A DNA stretch of 64,000 nt from Gammaproteobacteria bacterium (GTDB taxonomy: Bacteria > Pseudomonadota > Gammaproteobacteria > Burkholderiales > Rhodocyclaceae), in NCBI GenBank assembly GCA_018825305.1, contig JAHJEO010000016.1, positions 364,574 to 428,573 on the forward strand, in the 5' to 3' direction. Position 1 is the stretch's first letter; each line of letters starts with the position of its first letter. Below are positions 24,830 to 34,169 of this stretch, in pieces. The position numbers and the translations under genes were made by a program. The notes below the pieces were generated by a model. It saw only the letters and a program-made list of their open reading frames with translations. It did not search any database and was not told the DNA's origin.

Positions 24830-25810
24830 CTACTGCTGTGCTTCGTCCAGGGCCAGGAAGCGCTCGATCTTGAGCGCAACCTGATTGTTCTGCAATCCGT
24901 AGCGGCAATCCATCACCGGTACACCATCGACCATGGCCTGTACGTGATCACCGATGTCCACGGGGATGATGTCGCCAACCTTCATGTTCACGATCTCGCC
25001 CAGCGTGACCTGGGTCTGTGCCAGCGGCACCGTCAGTTCGACCTCGGCCATCTTGAGGTTGCGGGTCAGCATGGTCGTCCAGCGTTTGTCGGACGAGACC
25101 TGTTCGCTGTGCATGGTGCTGTAGAGCACGTCGCGGATCGGTTCGATCATCGAATAGGGCAGGCAGATGTGCATCTCGGCCGAGTTGCCCGACAGTTCCA
25201 GTGTGAAGGTCATGGCCATCACAATTTCGGAGGGCGTGGCGATGTTGGCGAACTGCGTGTTCATTTCCGAGCGGACGTATTCGAACTGGATCGGATAGAC
25301 CGGCTTCCAGGATTTCTCGTACTCGGTGAAAACGACATTGAGCAGGCCCTGGATGATGCGTTGTTCGGTGGCAGTAAAGTCGCGGCCCTCGACCCGGGTG
25401 TGGAAGCGGCCGTCGCCGCCGAACAGGTTGTCGACGACGAGAAAGACCAGGTTGGGATCGAGAATGAACAGCGCGGTGCCGCGCAGGGGCTTGACCTGGA
25501 CGAGGTTGAGGTTGGTCGGTACCACCAGGTTGCGGATGAACTCGCTGTACTTCTGCACCCGGATCGGTCCGACCGAGATTTCGACGCTGCGGTGCATGTA
25601 GTTGAACATGCCGATCCGGAACAGGCGGGCGAAGCGCTCGTTGATGAGCTCCATCGTCGGCATGCGGCCGCGGACGATGCGCTCCTGCCGGCCGAGGTCG
25701 TAGTTCTTGACGCCGCCAGTCTCCTCCTCGACCGGCGCCTCGTCGGCCTCGCCGGTGACGCCCTTGAGCAGGGCGTCGACCTCTTCCTGGGAGAGAAATT
25801 CCTGGCTCAT
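24830..25810 (-). CDS. fliM: FliM, C-ring switch protein that binds CheY-P
   Basis: FliM is the middle rotor-switch protein and binds phosphorylated CheY. I start at ATG 25810, giving the expected N-terminal CheY-binding peptide MSQEFLSQEEVDALLKGVTGE; the ORF-track start adds 71 residues that overlap fliL. The 326-residue protein includes the CheC-like middle domain (ERFARLFRIGMFNYMHRSVEISVGPIRVQKYSEFIRNLVVPTNLNLVQVKPLRGTALFILDPNLVFLVVDNLFGG) and the C-terminal SpoA domain. No che genes are in this window. Confidence 0.97.
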   Translation of the reverse strand: MSQEFLSQEEVDALLKGVTGEADEAPVEEETGGVKNYDLGRQERIVRGRMPTMELINERFARLFRIGMFNYMHRSVEISVGPIRVQKYSEFIRNLVVPTNLNLVQVKPLRGTALFILDPNLVFLVVDNLFGGDGRFHTRVEGRDFTATEQRIIQGLLNVVFTEYEKSWKPVYPIQFEYVRSEMNTQFANIATPSEIVMAMTFTLELSGNSAEMHICLPYSMIEPIRDVLYSTMHSEQVSSDKRWTTMLTRNLKMAEVELTVPLAQTQVTLGEIVNMKVGDIIPVDIGDHVQAMVDGVPVMDCRYGLQNNQVALKIERFLALDEAQQ

Positions 25811-25826
25811 GCCCTGTGTGAAGCGA

Positions 25827-26438
25827 TTACTGCACGATGAATGAAGTGAACAGCACGGCCTGCACCGAGTCGTCGGGATCGGCGTCGTCCGGCGCCTCTG
25901 CCGCGGAGTCGTTCCCGCCTTTCTTCTTGCTCTTGCCGCTTTCCTTGGGGCCGTCGATGATGCGATTGATGACGACGCGGATTTCGTTCGCAAGCTTCTG
26001 CACGCCCAGCGGATTGGCCACATCGGCAGGATTTCTCGCCGACAGGATCAACAGCACCCGGTGGCGGATTTCCGGCATGTACTGCTTGATCCTTTCGCCG
26101 ACCGCCGCATCAAGCACGCGCAATTCCGGCGTCGTCTGCAGGTAGTTCTCGCCGGCCTCGGACTGCAATTTCACCGTGAAGGGGTCGAGCTTGACGAATA
26201 CGGGAGGAGATTCCTTGTCATCCTTCTTTGCCCGGCCCGACTTCTGGACCTTGGATGTTTCTTCGCCATCAACCGCTTCGTCGTCGTGGCTGCTCTTCTT
26301 CAGCAGGAAGAAGGCTGCACCACCACCGCCCAGCACCAGCACGACGATGCCGATGATGATGAAAAGCAGCAGTTTCTTCTTTTTCGGCGCGGGCGCCTCG
26401 GCGCCTTCAGCGGTCTCGGCCTTTTTTGCATCTGACAT
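25827..26438 (-). CDS. fliL: FliL, basal-body and stator-associated membrane protein
   Basis: FliL surrounds the stator and supports motor torque. The 203-residue protein has a Lys-rich cytoplasmic start (KKAETAEGAEAPAPKKKK), one membrane helix (LLLFIIIGIVVLVLGGGGAAFFLL) and a periplasmic domain (VFVKLDPFTVKLQSEAGENYLQTTPELRVLDAAVGERIKQYMPEIRHRVLLILSARNPADVA). A charged SGKSKKKGGNDSAAEAPDDADPDDSV insert near the C-terminus is an unusual addition. It sits between fliK and fliM. Confidence 0.95.
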   Translation of the reverse strand: MSDAKKAETAEGAEAPAPKKKKLLLFIIIGIVVLVLGGGGAAFFLLKKSSHDDEAVDGEETSKVQKSGRAKKDDKESPPVFVKLDPFTVKLQSEAGENYLQTTPELRVLDAAVGERIKQYMPEIRHRVLLILSARNPADVANPLGVQKLANEIRVVINRIIDGPKESGKSKKKGGNDSAAEAPDDADPDDSVQAVLFTSFIVQ

Positions 26439-26478
26439 TCAGTGTTCTCCGATCCAATAGACCCGGCTCATGCCGGAA

Positions 26479-27612
26479 TCACACAAAGACGTCGACCATT
26501 CCGCGACCGCTGTTCGACCAGGCCGATGCCGGGTTTGGCGCGAATCCGGTAGCGCCACCCCGGGCGTCCTGGCCCGCGACCAAGCCTTTGCCGCGATTAT
26601 CCCCGTTTTCATCCCGTGCCGGCGATTGCTGGTGCGACTCGGCGCCGACTTGCGCCTGCCCCAGGTTGATGCCGGACTCCGCCAGTGTCTCGCGCAGGCG
26701 CGGCAGCGCGTTCTCGATGGCATCCCTTACCGTGGCGCTGGCCGAGGTGAAGATGGCTGTCGCCTGGTCGCCGCTGACCGACAACGAGACCTCGATCCGT
26801 CCGAGTTGCGGCGGATTCAGCACCAGATCGGCACGCTGCTCCTGCCTGCCGGCCATCCAGACGAGGCGGTTGGCGAATTCGCCGTCCCATTGCCGGGTGC
26901 CCAGCGGCGCATCGATGCGTGCCGCCGGGTCGGTCATGCGGGATGATGCAGCGGCGACGTGCGGCAGCATTTCGGCGCGGGGTGCCGCATGGTCCGACGC
27001 GACCCCGAGTAGCGCCTCTTCGACCCTCTTGGTTGCGGCGGCGGACGGCATACCGTTGCCGACGTCGGCAGCCGCGGCAAGAATTGCCGAAGCCTTGACG
27101 GCGGTTGTTGCCGTCGACCGCTGCTGCGGCGTGTCGCTGGTGCCGACTTTTTCCTGCGGCAAGCCCGGTCGGGCCTCGATCGCGGGCAATGCCAGAGGAA
27201 TCGCGGTGGATGGATCGGCAATGCCCGGGTCGGCTGCGGTCCGGTCGGCAAGCGTCGGCAACTGCGACGCATCTTCGATCGAATCAATGACCGCTTCAGC
27301 TTGTGCGGCGAGTCGCGGATCGGTATGGGCGGGCGATAACAATTGTGATTGCGATTGAGCAGCAAGGCCAAGCAACAACGGCAGGATGGCATCTGCGGGC
27401 GCATCCGCCGCCGGCTCCGCGGCGGGGAGCCCCACAAATTCCTGAACGGGTACGAGGATCTGGGCAGCAAGCTGTTCCTGCAACAGGGTAGCGAAGGGCG
27501 AGCCTTGCGTCGCCGTATCGGTTGCGGCGTCCCCGGCAGCAGTGGAGCCGCCGGCGACGGCTGCGATGTTTGCTGTGGCCGCCGGCGAGGGTGTAAGGGC
27601 GAGCTCGGGCAT
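26479..27612 (-). CDS. fliK: FliK, hook-length control protein
   Basis: FliK measures hook length and triggers the FlhB switch. The long Ala/Pro/Gln-rich N-terminal region is variable. The C-terminal domain (GEFANRLVWMAGRQEQRADLVLNPPQLGRIEVSLSVSGDQATAIFTSASATVRDAIENALPRLRETLAESGINLGQAQV) is the FliK switch domain. I prefer ATG 27612 with AGGA upstream; a GTG at 27648 would add 12 residues. The ruler region contains a 26-bp dispersed repeat copy (27127-27152, EKVGTSDTPQ) and a CGGCAA-GAA-TTGCCG palindrome (27075-27089). A FliK paralog is encoded at 37967-39124. Confidence 0.92.
   Translation of the reverse strand: MPELALTPSPAATANIAAVAGGSTAAGDAATDTATQGSPFATLLQEQLAAQILVPVQEFVGLPAAEPAADAPADAILPLLLGLAAQSQSQLLSPAHTDPRLAAQAEAVIDSIEDASQLPTLADRTAADPGIADPSTAIPLALPAIEARPGLPQEKVGTSDTPQQRSTATTAVKASAILAAAADVGNGMPSAAATKRVEEALLGVASDHAAPRAEMLPHVAAASSRMTDPAARIDAPLGTRQWDGEFANRLVWMAGRQEQRADLVLNPPQLGRIEVSLSVSGDQATAIFTSASATVRDAIENALPRLRETLAESGINLGQAQVGAESHQQSPARDENGDNRGKGLVAGQDARGGATGFAPNPASAWSNSGRGMVDVFV
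27075..27089. promoter_or_regulatory. perfect flagellar palindrome inside fliK
   Basis: CGGCAA-GAA-TTGCCG, with 6-bp arms, is a perfect match to the shared palindrome but lies within fliK coding sequence, about 640 bp upstream of fliL. No adjacent promoter was seen, so function here is doubtful. Confidence 0.3.
27127..27152 (-). repeat. 26-bp dispersed repeat, copy 5 (inside fliK)
   Basis: CGGCGTGTCGCTGGTGCCGA followed by CTTTTT is a slightly diverged copy. fliK reads it in frame as EKVGTSDTP, that is, in the opposite strand sense to the fliO copy. Confidence 0.6.
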
Positions 27613-27667
27613 GAATGGATCCTGTTCGGGACGTGACGTGTCGGTCACCCCAATGCAAGGCCCATGC

Positions 27668-28111
27668 CTACTCTATTTCTTTCTGGCTGGCGCGGCGGGA
27701 CGAGTGCTCGTCCAGCGCTTTCTGCTCCCGCCGCAACTCGGCCTGATCGAGCCGGGAACGGTGGCGCTGCTCGAGGGTATCGAAGGCCTTTACCCGGCCG
27801 CGTTTGGCAATCCATTCCTCCTTGCCTTCCGCCGTGCGCTGCTTGCTGGCTTCCGCCATGGTGCCGGCCTGGTCGATGGCGGCATCAAGCCGGCCGAGAA
27901 AAGACTGGTAATTCTGCCAGCTATCGCGGCCCAGCCCGTTCCTGGCGGCCTCGAGAAAGCGCGTGTGATATTCGGCCCGGTATTCGACCAGCATCTGCAA
28001 ACGCTGTTCCGCCTGTTGCTCGCCGGTAATCAACTCACCCAGCCGCCGCGTCGCCTCGTCGAGACGCAGCTGCGACAGATCGAGAAGGGGTTTGAGTGGA
28101 AACTTGCTCAT
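27668..28111 (-). CDS. fliJ: FliJ, export ATPase stalk / chaperone escort protein
   Basis: FliJ is the coiled-coil stalk inserted in the FliI ATPase ring, and it recycles export chaperones. The 147-residue product is almost wholly helical and charged (MSKFPLKPLLDLSQLRLDEATRRLGELITGEQQAEQRLQMLVEYRAEYHTRFLEAARNGLG), as expected. It lies directly after fliI (35-bp gap). Confidence 0.93.
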   Translation of the reverse strand: MSKFPLKPLLDLSQLRLDEATRRLGELITGEQQAEQRLQMLVEYRAEYHTRFLEAARNGLGRDSWQNYQSFLGRLDAAIDQAGTMAEASKQRTAEGKEEWIAKRGRVKAFDTLEQRHRSRLDQAELRREQKALDEHSSRRASQKEIE

Positions 28112-28146
28112 GGGAACTCGGCGCCGAAACCGCCGGCCAATTCATT

Positions 28147-29547
28147 CTACGCCTGCTGGAACAGGACATCGAGCTGGGCGAGGCTGTCGCTTGCGCTCGC
28201 GCGCTCGCCGATACCCTGCTGCAGAAAAGCCTCCATCAGCGGCTGCAGTGCGATGGCGCGATCGAGTAGGGGATCCGATCCCTTGGCATAGGCGCCTACA
28301 GCAAGCAGGTCGCGAGCACGCTGGTAGCGCGAATAGAGTTGCCTGAATGTGCGCACCTGGTCGAGATGGCCGGCCTGAATCAGGTTCGTCATGGCGCGAG
28401 AGATGGACTGCTCGATGTCGATCGCGGGATAGTGGCCGGCGTCGGCGAGGCTGCGCGACAGCACGATATGGCCATCGAGAATGGCCCTTGCCGCATCGGC
28501 AATCGGATCCTGCTGGTCATCGCCCTCGGCCAGCACGGTGTAGAAGGCCGTGATGGATCCGCCCCGGTCGGGGCCGTTGCCGGCGCGCTCCACCAGTTGC
28601 GGCAGCCGCGCGAACACCGAAGGGGGATAACCGCGTGTGACCGGCGGCTCGCCGATCGCCAGTGCGATTTCACGCTGGGCCATGGCGTAGCGCGTCAGCG
28701 AATCCATGATCAGCAGGACGTGCTTGCCTTGGTCGCGGAACTGTTCGGCAACCGTGGTGGCATACGCTGCGCCCTGCAGTCGCATCAGCGGGCTGACGTC
28801 GGCCGGCGCAGCCACGACCACGGAGCGCGCGAGTCCGTCGCGGCCGAGGTTGAGCTCGATGAACTCCTTCACTTCGCGACCGCGCTCACCGATCAGGCCG
28901 ACGACGATGATGTCGGCTGCGGTATAGCGCGCCATCATGCCGAGCAATACGCTCTTGCCTACGCCCGATCCGGCGAACAGGCCCAGGCGCTGGCCACGGC
29001 CAACGGTGAGCAGTGAATTGATGGCGCGGATGCCGACATCGAGGGTCTGGTCGATCGGTGCCCGCAGCAGCGGGTTCACCGGCCGGCTGACCAGCGAACG
29101 GGTGAGCTTGGCATCAAGCGGGCCTAGCGTATCAAGTGGCTTGCCGTTGCCATCGACCACGCGGCCGAGCAACTGGTCGCCAACCGGGAGGTGCTTGGCG
29201 CGGTCGAGCAGTCGTCGTAGCGGAATGTGCTCGACGCGGAAGCGCGGCGGTGACGGCGGCGGTTCGAGTGGCGTCACGCTGGCACCGGGCGCAAGGCCGT
29301 AGACGTCCTCGGTTGGCATCATGAACAGCTTTTCGCCGGAAAACCCGACCACTTCGGCTTCGACCGTGCCGCCACCAGGCGCCTGGATGCGACACCCCGA
29401 TCCTAGTGGCAGTTTGAGGCCGGCGGCTTCCATTACCAGTCCGTTGATGCGGGTGAGGCGGCCGGAGAGTTCAAATACTTCGGCATCCGCCACTTGCCGG
29501 CGACAGGCCGCCAGATGCTGGCACCAGATCGCCTGGCTTGTGCTCAT
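28147..29547 (-). CDS. fliI: FliI, flagellum-specific export ATPase
   Basis: FliI is the hexameric F1-beta-like ATPase that energises flagellar export. The 466-residue protein has the Walker A motif AGSGVGKS at 192-199, a Walker B region ([49 protein letters not shown]), and the C-terminal [27 protein letters not shown]. It overlaps fliH by 4 bp, consistent with coupled synthesis of the FliH-FliI complex. Confidence 0.97.
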   Translation of the reverse strand: MSTSQAIWCQHLAACRRQVADAEVFELSGRLTRINGLVMEAAGLKLPLGSGCRIQAPGGGTVEAEVVGFSGEKLFMMPTEDVYGLAPGASVTPLEPPPSPPRFRVEHIPLRRLLDRAKHLPVGDQLLGRVVDGNGKPLDTLGPLDAKLTRSLVSRPVNPLLRAPIDQTLDVGIRAINSLLTVGRGQRLGLFAGSGVGKSVLLGMMARYTAADIIVVGLIGERGREVKEFIELNLGRDGLARSVVVAAPADVSPLMRLQGAAYATTVAEQFRDQGKHVLLIMDSLTRYAMAQREIALAIGEPPVTRGYPPSVFARLPQLVERAGNGPDRGGSITAFYTVLAEGDDQQDPIADAARAILDGHIVLSRSLADAGHYPAIDIEQSISRAMTNLIQAGHLDQVRTFRQLYSRYQRARDLLAVGAYAKGSDPLLDRAIALQPLMEAFLQQGIGERASASDSLAQLDVLFQQA

Positions 29548-30173
29548 GGCGTTTCGGCCGGTTGCCAGGCGGCATCCAGACCCAACCCGTCAAGCACGCG
29601 CCGCCAGCGCGTGGCGACGGTGGCGTCGATATGGCTGCCGCCGGACTCCACCACGCAGTCGCCGCGCTGGAGCTTGGGGTCTTCGTGGATGCGATGGCCG
29701 GCGTGGGTGAGTTGATCTCCCAGATAGGAGCGGGCCAGCGAGGCGTCCTCGGGGTTGAGGAAAATTGCTGCATGCTGGTGTGGCAGCAAGGCCAGCGCCT
29801 CGCGGATCGCATTGAGCAGGACGGCTGGCTGGGCCGACAATTCGGCCCGTGCCACCTGTCGCGCGATTTCCACAGCCAGCGCCAGCAGCTCCTCGGCGAT
29901 CTCATCCTCAAGGCCTTTGAACGCCGCATCGAGTTTTCCGGCCGCTTTGGCCAGACGCTGCGCTTCGTCGCGCGCCTGGGTCTGCCCCTCCTTGTAACCT
30001 TCCTGTCGTGCCTGCTCGCGAATGTTTTCGACTTCCTCGACGGTGGGTAGCTTGACGGCGGGGGCCGGCGCTTGCTCCTTGGGAGCTGCGGCTGCAGCCG
30101 TGTTGGCGGCCGGTTTTTCAGTTCCGTCGAAGGCGGCCAGTTCCCAGCGTTCCCAGGCAGTTAGATTTGACAT
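29544..30173 (-). CDS. fliH: FliH, regulator of the export ATPase
   Basis: FliH binds FliI and tethers it to the C ring and the export gate. The 209-residue protein begins [17 protein letters not shown], with the Trp-containing N-terminal segment used for docking. An acidic coiled-coil region follows ([68 protein letters not shown]), then the C-terminal FliH/HrpE domain. It sits between fliG and fliI. Confidence 0.94.
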   Translation of the reverse strand: MSNLTAWERWELAAFDGTEKPAANTAAAAAPKEQAPAPAVKLPTVEEVENIREQARQEGYKEGQTQARDEAQRLAKAAGKLDAAFKGLEDEIAEELLALAVEIARQVARAELSAQPAVLLNAIREALALLPHQHAAIFLNPEDASLARSYLGDQLTHAGHRIHEDPKLQRGDCVVESGGSHIDATVATRWRRVLDGLGLDAAWQPAETP

Positions 30174-30183
30174 GGGGCCGGGC

Positions 30184-31197
30184 TCAGATCATCTGGTCTT
30201 CGCCACCCTTGCCGCCGAGCACGATCTGCCCTTCGTCGGCCAGGCGGCGGGCGATCTTGAGAATTTCCTTCTGCTCGTTTTCGACTTCGGACAGACGCAC
30301 CGGCCCCTTGGCTTCGAGGTCTTCCCGCAGCATTTCGGCGGCGCGCTGCGACATGTTCTTGAATATCTTCTCGCGCAACTCCGGCGGCGCGCCTTTCAGG
30401 GCGAGGATCAGCGAGTCGGACTGCACCTCGCGTAACAGCAGCTGGATGCCGCGGTCGTCGATGTCCAGCAGGTTCTCGAAGACGAACATCTCGTCCATGA
30501 TTTTCTGCGCGAGTTCCGGATCGTATTCACGCACGTTGTCGACCACCGAGGTTTCCACCGCCTGACCAACGAAGTTGAGGACCTCGGCTGCGTGGCGCAC
30601 GCCACCCATCGCCGCCTTCTTGACGTTGCCCGAGGCACCGGCCAAGAGGCGCTTCATCGCCTCATTCAGCTCCATGATGGCGACCGGCTGAACGCCGTCG
30701 AGCGTGGCGATCCGCAGGATCACGTCGTTACGCAGGCGTTCGGTGAAAAGCTTGAGGATCTCCCCGGCATGGTCGTAGTCGAGGTGGACGAGGATGGTCG
30801 CGATGATCTGCGGATGTTCGTTCTTGATCAGGTCGGCCACCGTCGCTGCGTCCATCCATTTCAGGCCCTCGATGCCGGCCGTGTCGCCGCCCTGCATGAT
30901 GCGGGCGATCAGGTTGGCGGCCTTGTCGTCGCCGAGCGCCTTGGTCAGCATGGCCTTGATGACGTTTTCGTCGACCGACAACGGCGAGCCCTTGGCCGCA
31001 TTGTGGGTGATCTCGTCGAGAATCGGCTCGACCCTTTCGCGCGGCACGGTCTTCAGGGCGGCCATGGCGTGGCCGAGTTTCTGCACCTCTTTCGGCCCGA
31101 GGTGCTTGAGGATCTCCGCCGCCTCGTTTTCACCGAGCGTCAGCAGCAGCATGGCGCTTTTTTCGACGCCGTCTTCAGCCTTGTTGCTCGCTGCCAC
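30184..31197 (-). CDS. fliG: FliG, rotor torque-generating switch protein
   Basis: FliG is the rotor protein that contacts the stator. The 337-residue product has the N-terminal FliF-binding domain (EKSAMLLLTLGENEAAEILKHLGPKEVQKLGHAMA), the middle EHPQIIATILVHLDYDHAGEIL (an EHPQ motif) and the C-terminal charged torque helix (FVFENLLDIDDRGIQLLLREVQSDSLILALKGAPPELREKIFKNMSQRAAEMLREDLEAKGPVRLSEVENEQKEILKIARRL). It overlaps fliF by 23 bp. Confidence 0.98.
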   Translation of the reverse strand: MAASNKAEDGVEKSAMLLLTLGENEAAEILKHLGPKEVQKLGHAMAALKTVPRERVEPILDEITHNAAKGSPLSVDENVIKAMLTKALGDDKAANLIARIMQGGDTAGIEGLKWMDAATVADLIKNEHPQIIATILVHLDYDHAGEILKLFTERLRNDVILRIATLDGVQPVAIMELNEAMKRLLAGASGNVKKAAMGGVRHAAEVLNFVGQAVETSVVDNVREYDPELAQKIMDEMFVFENLLDIDDRGIQLLLREVQSDSLILALKGAPPELREKIFKNMSQRAAEMLREDLEAKGPVRLSEVENEQKEILKIARRLADEGQIVLGGKGGEDQMI

Positions 31198-32818
31198 CGA
31201 CCCATTCCTTGATCATATTCGCCATCATTTTCGGATCCTGCTTGGCCATTTCCCGCGCGCTGGCCAGCTTGTGATCGTAGCTCATGCGGTGCTCGGTGTC
31301 GTTGGCCATCTCGCGTTCCACTTCGGATGGCCCTACCACCGGCGGCGGCACCATGGTGGCGAGCCGGTCGAACAACGGCCTCAGCAACCGGGTCCAGGTC
31401 AGCCAGGCGATCACGCCGAAGATCAGGTACTTGCCCAACTCCTTGAGCAGTGCCAGCAGTTGCGGGTCTTTCCAGATCGGAGAGTCGGGTATGACTTCCT
31501 TTTCGGGCGGCGTGAAGGGCGCATTGGCGACGTTGAGGGTATCGCCGCGCGCCTGCGAGAAACCCATCGCCTCCCGCACTATGTCCGTGACCTGCTTGAT
31601 CTCGGCCGCGGTGAGCGGCACGGCCTTGCCCGGTTTGCCGTCCTTGTCGATCAGGCGCTTGTGATTGACCACCACCGCGACCGACATGCGGCGAATGCTG
31701 CCCGGTGCGCCTTTGGTATGGCGCACGGTCTTGTCCACCTCGAAATTGGTTGTCGCGTTCTTCGAGAAGTTGAGCGGCAGCTTGTTCGCGGTCGCGGCGG
31801 TCGCCCCCGGGGTGCCGGGTGCAGCGGGCGTCGTCAGCGGTGCGGTGGCTGGTACCGGCGGCTGGTTGGTGAGAGCGCCGGGCACGCCGACGGCATCCGG
31901 CGAGTTGGTGGCGGTTTCGGCGGTCTGCAGGCTGCGAATTGCGGTATCGGGGTTGGGGTTGGGCCGATAGGTCTCGGCCACCTGTTCGCTTTGCGAGAAA
32001 TCGACGTCAGCGGTGACCCGCGCGCGGACGTTGCCGGCACCGATCATCGGCGTGAGGATTTCCTCGATGCGCTTGATGTAGGCCTGCTCGATTTCGCGCA
32101 CGAACCGCAGTTGCGTCGGGTCGAGGCCGGCGTTCTTGAGGCTGTCCTGCTGCTGCGATATCAGGTTGCCGTCCTGGTCGATGACGCTGATGTATGCCGG
32201 GTTCAGCTGCGGTACGGAGGCCGACACCAGATGCACGATGCCTGCCACCTGCGCCGGCTCCAGCGTGCGGCCGGCGTACAGATTGACCAGCACCGAGGCT
32301 GAGGGCTTCTGCTCGTCGCGGAGGAATGCGGTCTGCTTGGGAATGGCCAGATGCACCCGCGCGCCGCGCACCGCGGCGAGCGACTGGATCGAGCGCGCCA
32401 GTTCGCCTTCAAGGCCGCGCTGGTAGTTGATCTGCTCGGCGAACTGGCTGATTCCCAGCTTCTGGTTTTCCATCAGCTCGAAGCCGACCAGGCCGCCGCG
32501 CGGCAGGCCCTGCGAGGCCAGGCGCAGTCTTGCGTCATGCACCATGGTGCCGGGCACCAGGATCGCGCCACCGCCTTCGGAGTACTTGTAGGGCACGTTC
32601 TGCTGCTGCAGCGCGGCGATGATCTGCCCACCGTCCTTTTCCGACAGGTTGGCGAAGAGCACCGAGTAAGGCGGTTCCTTGGTCCACAGCCAGGACCCGA
32701 CAAGCAGGGCAATGGCGAAAGCCAGCACCAGCATCGCCGCCAGTTTCTGGCGAGGCTGCAGGCGGCTGAATGCCTCGATGGTGAGAGGGGACGCGCTGGT
32801 CTGTTCCGCAGTAGCCAT
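31175..32818 (-). CDS. fliF: FliF, MS-ring protein
   Basis: FliF builds the membrane MS ring, the first flagellar structure. The 547-residue protein has two membrane helices (about 29-46 and 430-450), the YscJ-like ring-building motifs (LFANLSEKDGGQIIAALQQQNVPYKYSEGGGAILVPGTMVHDARLRLASQGLPRGGLVGFELM), a Pro/Ala-rich periplasmic insert near 290-330, and a C-terminal FliG-binding tail (ASAREMAKQDPKMMANMIKEWVG). It is the first gene of the 12-gene minus-strand run down to fliR. fliE, normally adjacent, is instead at 35634. Confidence 0.97.
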   Translation of the reverse strand: MATAEQTSASPLTIEAFSRLQPRQKLAAMLVLAFAIALLVGSWLWTKEPPYSVLFANLSEKDGGQIIAALQQQNVPYKYSEGGGAILVPGTMVHDARLRLASQGLPRGGLVGFELMENQKLGISQFAEQINYQRGLEGELARSIQSLAAVRGARVHLAIPKQTAFLRDEQKPSASVLVNLYAGRTLEPAQVAGIVHLVSASVPQLNPAYISVIDQDGNLISQQQDSLKNAGLDPTQLRFVREIEQAYIKRIEEILTPMIGAGNVRARVTADVDFSQSEQVAETYRPNPNPDTAIRSLQTAETATNSPDAVGVPGALTNQPPVPATAPLTTPAAPGTPGATAATANKLPLNFSKNATTNFEVDKTVRHTKGAPGSIRRMSVAVVVNHKRLIDKDGKPGKAVPLTAAEIKQVTDIVREAMGFSQARGDTLNVANAPFTPPEKEVIPDSPIWKDPQLLALLKELGKYLIFGVIAWLTWTRLLRPLFDRLATMVPPPVVGPSEVEREMANDTEHRMSYDHKLASAREMAKQDPKMMANMIKEWVGGSEQQG

Positions 32819-32870
32819 AATTCGTTGATTATCAAGCCCGGTTGAGCCGCTGCCGGATTGTGGCTTGCAC

Positions 32871-32888
32871 TAGCAAGAGCGGTTCCGG
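32871..32888 (-). promoter_or_regulatory. possible sigma-54 promoter for the fliF operon
   Basis: On the minus strand CCGGAAC-CGCTC-TTGCTA has a perfect -12 element and correct GG/GC spacing, but its -24 element departs from TTGGCAC. It lies about 55 bp upstream of the fliF ATG, with the shared palindrome immediately behind it. Confidence 0.5.
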
Positions 32889-32894
32889 CAAGAA

Positions 32895-32911
32895 GCGGCA
32901 AATATTGCCGC
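32895..32911. promoter_or_regulatory. flagellar palindrome between fliF and flrB
   Basis: GCGGCAA-ATA-TTGCCGC is perfect with 7-bp arms, in the divergent fliF/flrB control region. It is placed to act on either operon; 50 bp separate it from the flrB ATG. Confidence 0.55.
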
Positions 32912-32960
32912 CATTTCGACCCATGTTCGGGTGGTGTGTATCTGCCATCATCCGGGTGGA

Positions 32961-34169
32961 ATGAAAAGTCCGGAAACCCCTGTCGACGCCACCCCGCTTG
33001 CGCCCGCCCTCGATCAGGCGGGTCTCGCCGAGGCCTTTCGGATATTCAGCCAGGCCTCGGAGGAGTTGTCGTCGGCCTATGCCGGTCTGCAGGCCCAAGT
33101 GGCGACGCTCACAGCGGAACTGGCCGCGGCAAACGGCGCGCTGCGGCAACAATATCAGGAAAAGGCGGCGCTGACTGAGCGACTTTCGCACCTGCTCGAT
33201 GCCCTGCCGGCCGGCGTCATCCTGCTCGATGCCGAGGGCCGCACGGTGCAGGCCAATCCGGCAGCGGAGAATGTTTTCGGCGCCGATCTGTCGCTGCTTG
33301 CCTGGCCGCAGATCGAAGAGCGGCATCTGTCGCCTACGGATACACCGGGCGAGTATGCGCTGACCGACAAGCGCCTGGCCGTCACCGTTACGCCGCTCGA
33401 TTCGGCCGGCGGGCGCATAGTGCTGCTGCACGATGTCACCGAAACCCACCGGCTGCGGGTGCAGGCCGAGCGCAACGAGCGGCTGGCGGCGATGGGCGAG
33501 ATGGCGGCGCAGCTTGCCCATCAGCTTCGCACGCCGCTGGCCGCTGCGCTGCTGTACGCCGGCAACCTGGAACTGCCGGGATTGGCCGAAGCCAGCCGCA
33601 TCAGCATCGCGCAAAAGACCGTCGAGCGCCTCAAAGCGCTGGAACGGTTGATCCACGATACGCTGATGTTCGCCCGTGGCGAGGTCCTGGGGCGCGAGGC
33701 ATTCGTCGTGGCGGACCTGGTCGCCGAATTGCGCCACACCTTCGAACCGCTGGCGCGAACCCGCGGCATCGACTTCGTCGTTGCCGCCGATGCTGGCGGC
33801 GAGCGCGCCAGCGGCAACCGCAAGGCGCTGGTCGGCGCCCTGACCAGCCTGCTCGAGAATGCGCTGCAGGCTGTCGATGCCGGCGGCGAAATTGCCTTGA
33901 GCGCACAGCGGGAAGGTGACCAACTGCTACTGGCCGTGCGCGACAACGGCCGTGGCATTGCCGCCGACACACTTTCCCGCATGTTCGAGCCGTTTTTTAC
34001 CACCCGGGCCGAAGGTACCGGATTGGGGCTGGCGATCGCCCGCGGCGTGGCCCGCGCCCACGGCGGCAGCATCGATGTTCGCTCCGAACCCGGCTGCGGC
34101 ACCGAATTCATGCTGACGCTGCCCCTTGCAAGCGAAACTGCAGACTCACCGGACACCGATAATGGCTAA
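32961..34169 (+). CDS. flrB: FlrB/FleS-like sensor histidine kinase
   Basis: This is a cytosolic histidine kinase that phosphorylates the sigma-54 activator FlrC to turn on middle flagellar genes. From ATG 32961 the 402-residue protein has a coiled N-terminus, a PAS-like region (LLDALPAGVILLDAEGRTVQANPAAENVFG), a HisKA box with H187 (AQLAHQLRTPLAAAL), and an ATPase domain (ENALQAVDAGGEIALS, DNGRGI, GTGLGLAIARGVARAHGG). No membrane segment is visible, as in FlrB/FleS. The stop codon overlaps the start of flrC by 8 bp. Confidence 0.92.
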   Translation: MKSPETPVDATPLAPALDQAGLAEAFRIFSQASEELSSAYAGLQAQVATLTAELAAANGALRQQYQEKAALTERLSHLLDALPAGVILLDAEGRTVQANPAAENVFGADLSLLAWPQIEERHLSPTDTPGEYALTDKRLAVTVTPLDSAGGRIVLLHDVTETHRLRVQAERNERLAAMGEMAAQLAHQLRTPLAAALLYAGNLELPGLAEASRISIAQKTVERLKALERLIHDTLMFARGEVLGREAFVVADLVAELRHTFEPLARTRGIDFVVAADAGGERASGNRKALVGALTSLLENALQAVDAGGEIALSAQREGDQLLLAVRDNGRGIAADTLSRMFEPFFTTRAEGTGLGLAIARGVARAHGGSIDVRSEPGCGTEFMLTLPLASETADSPDTDNG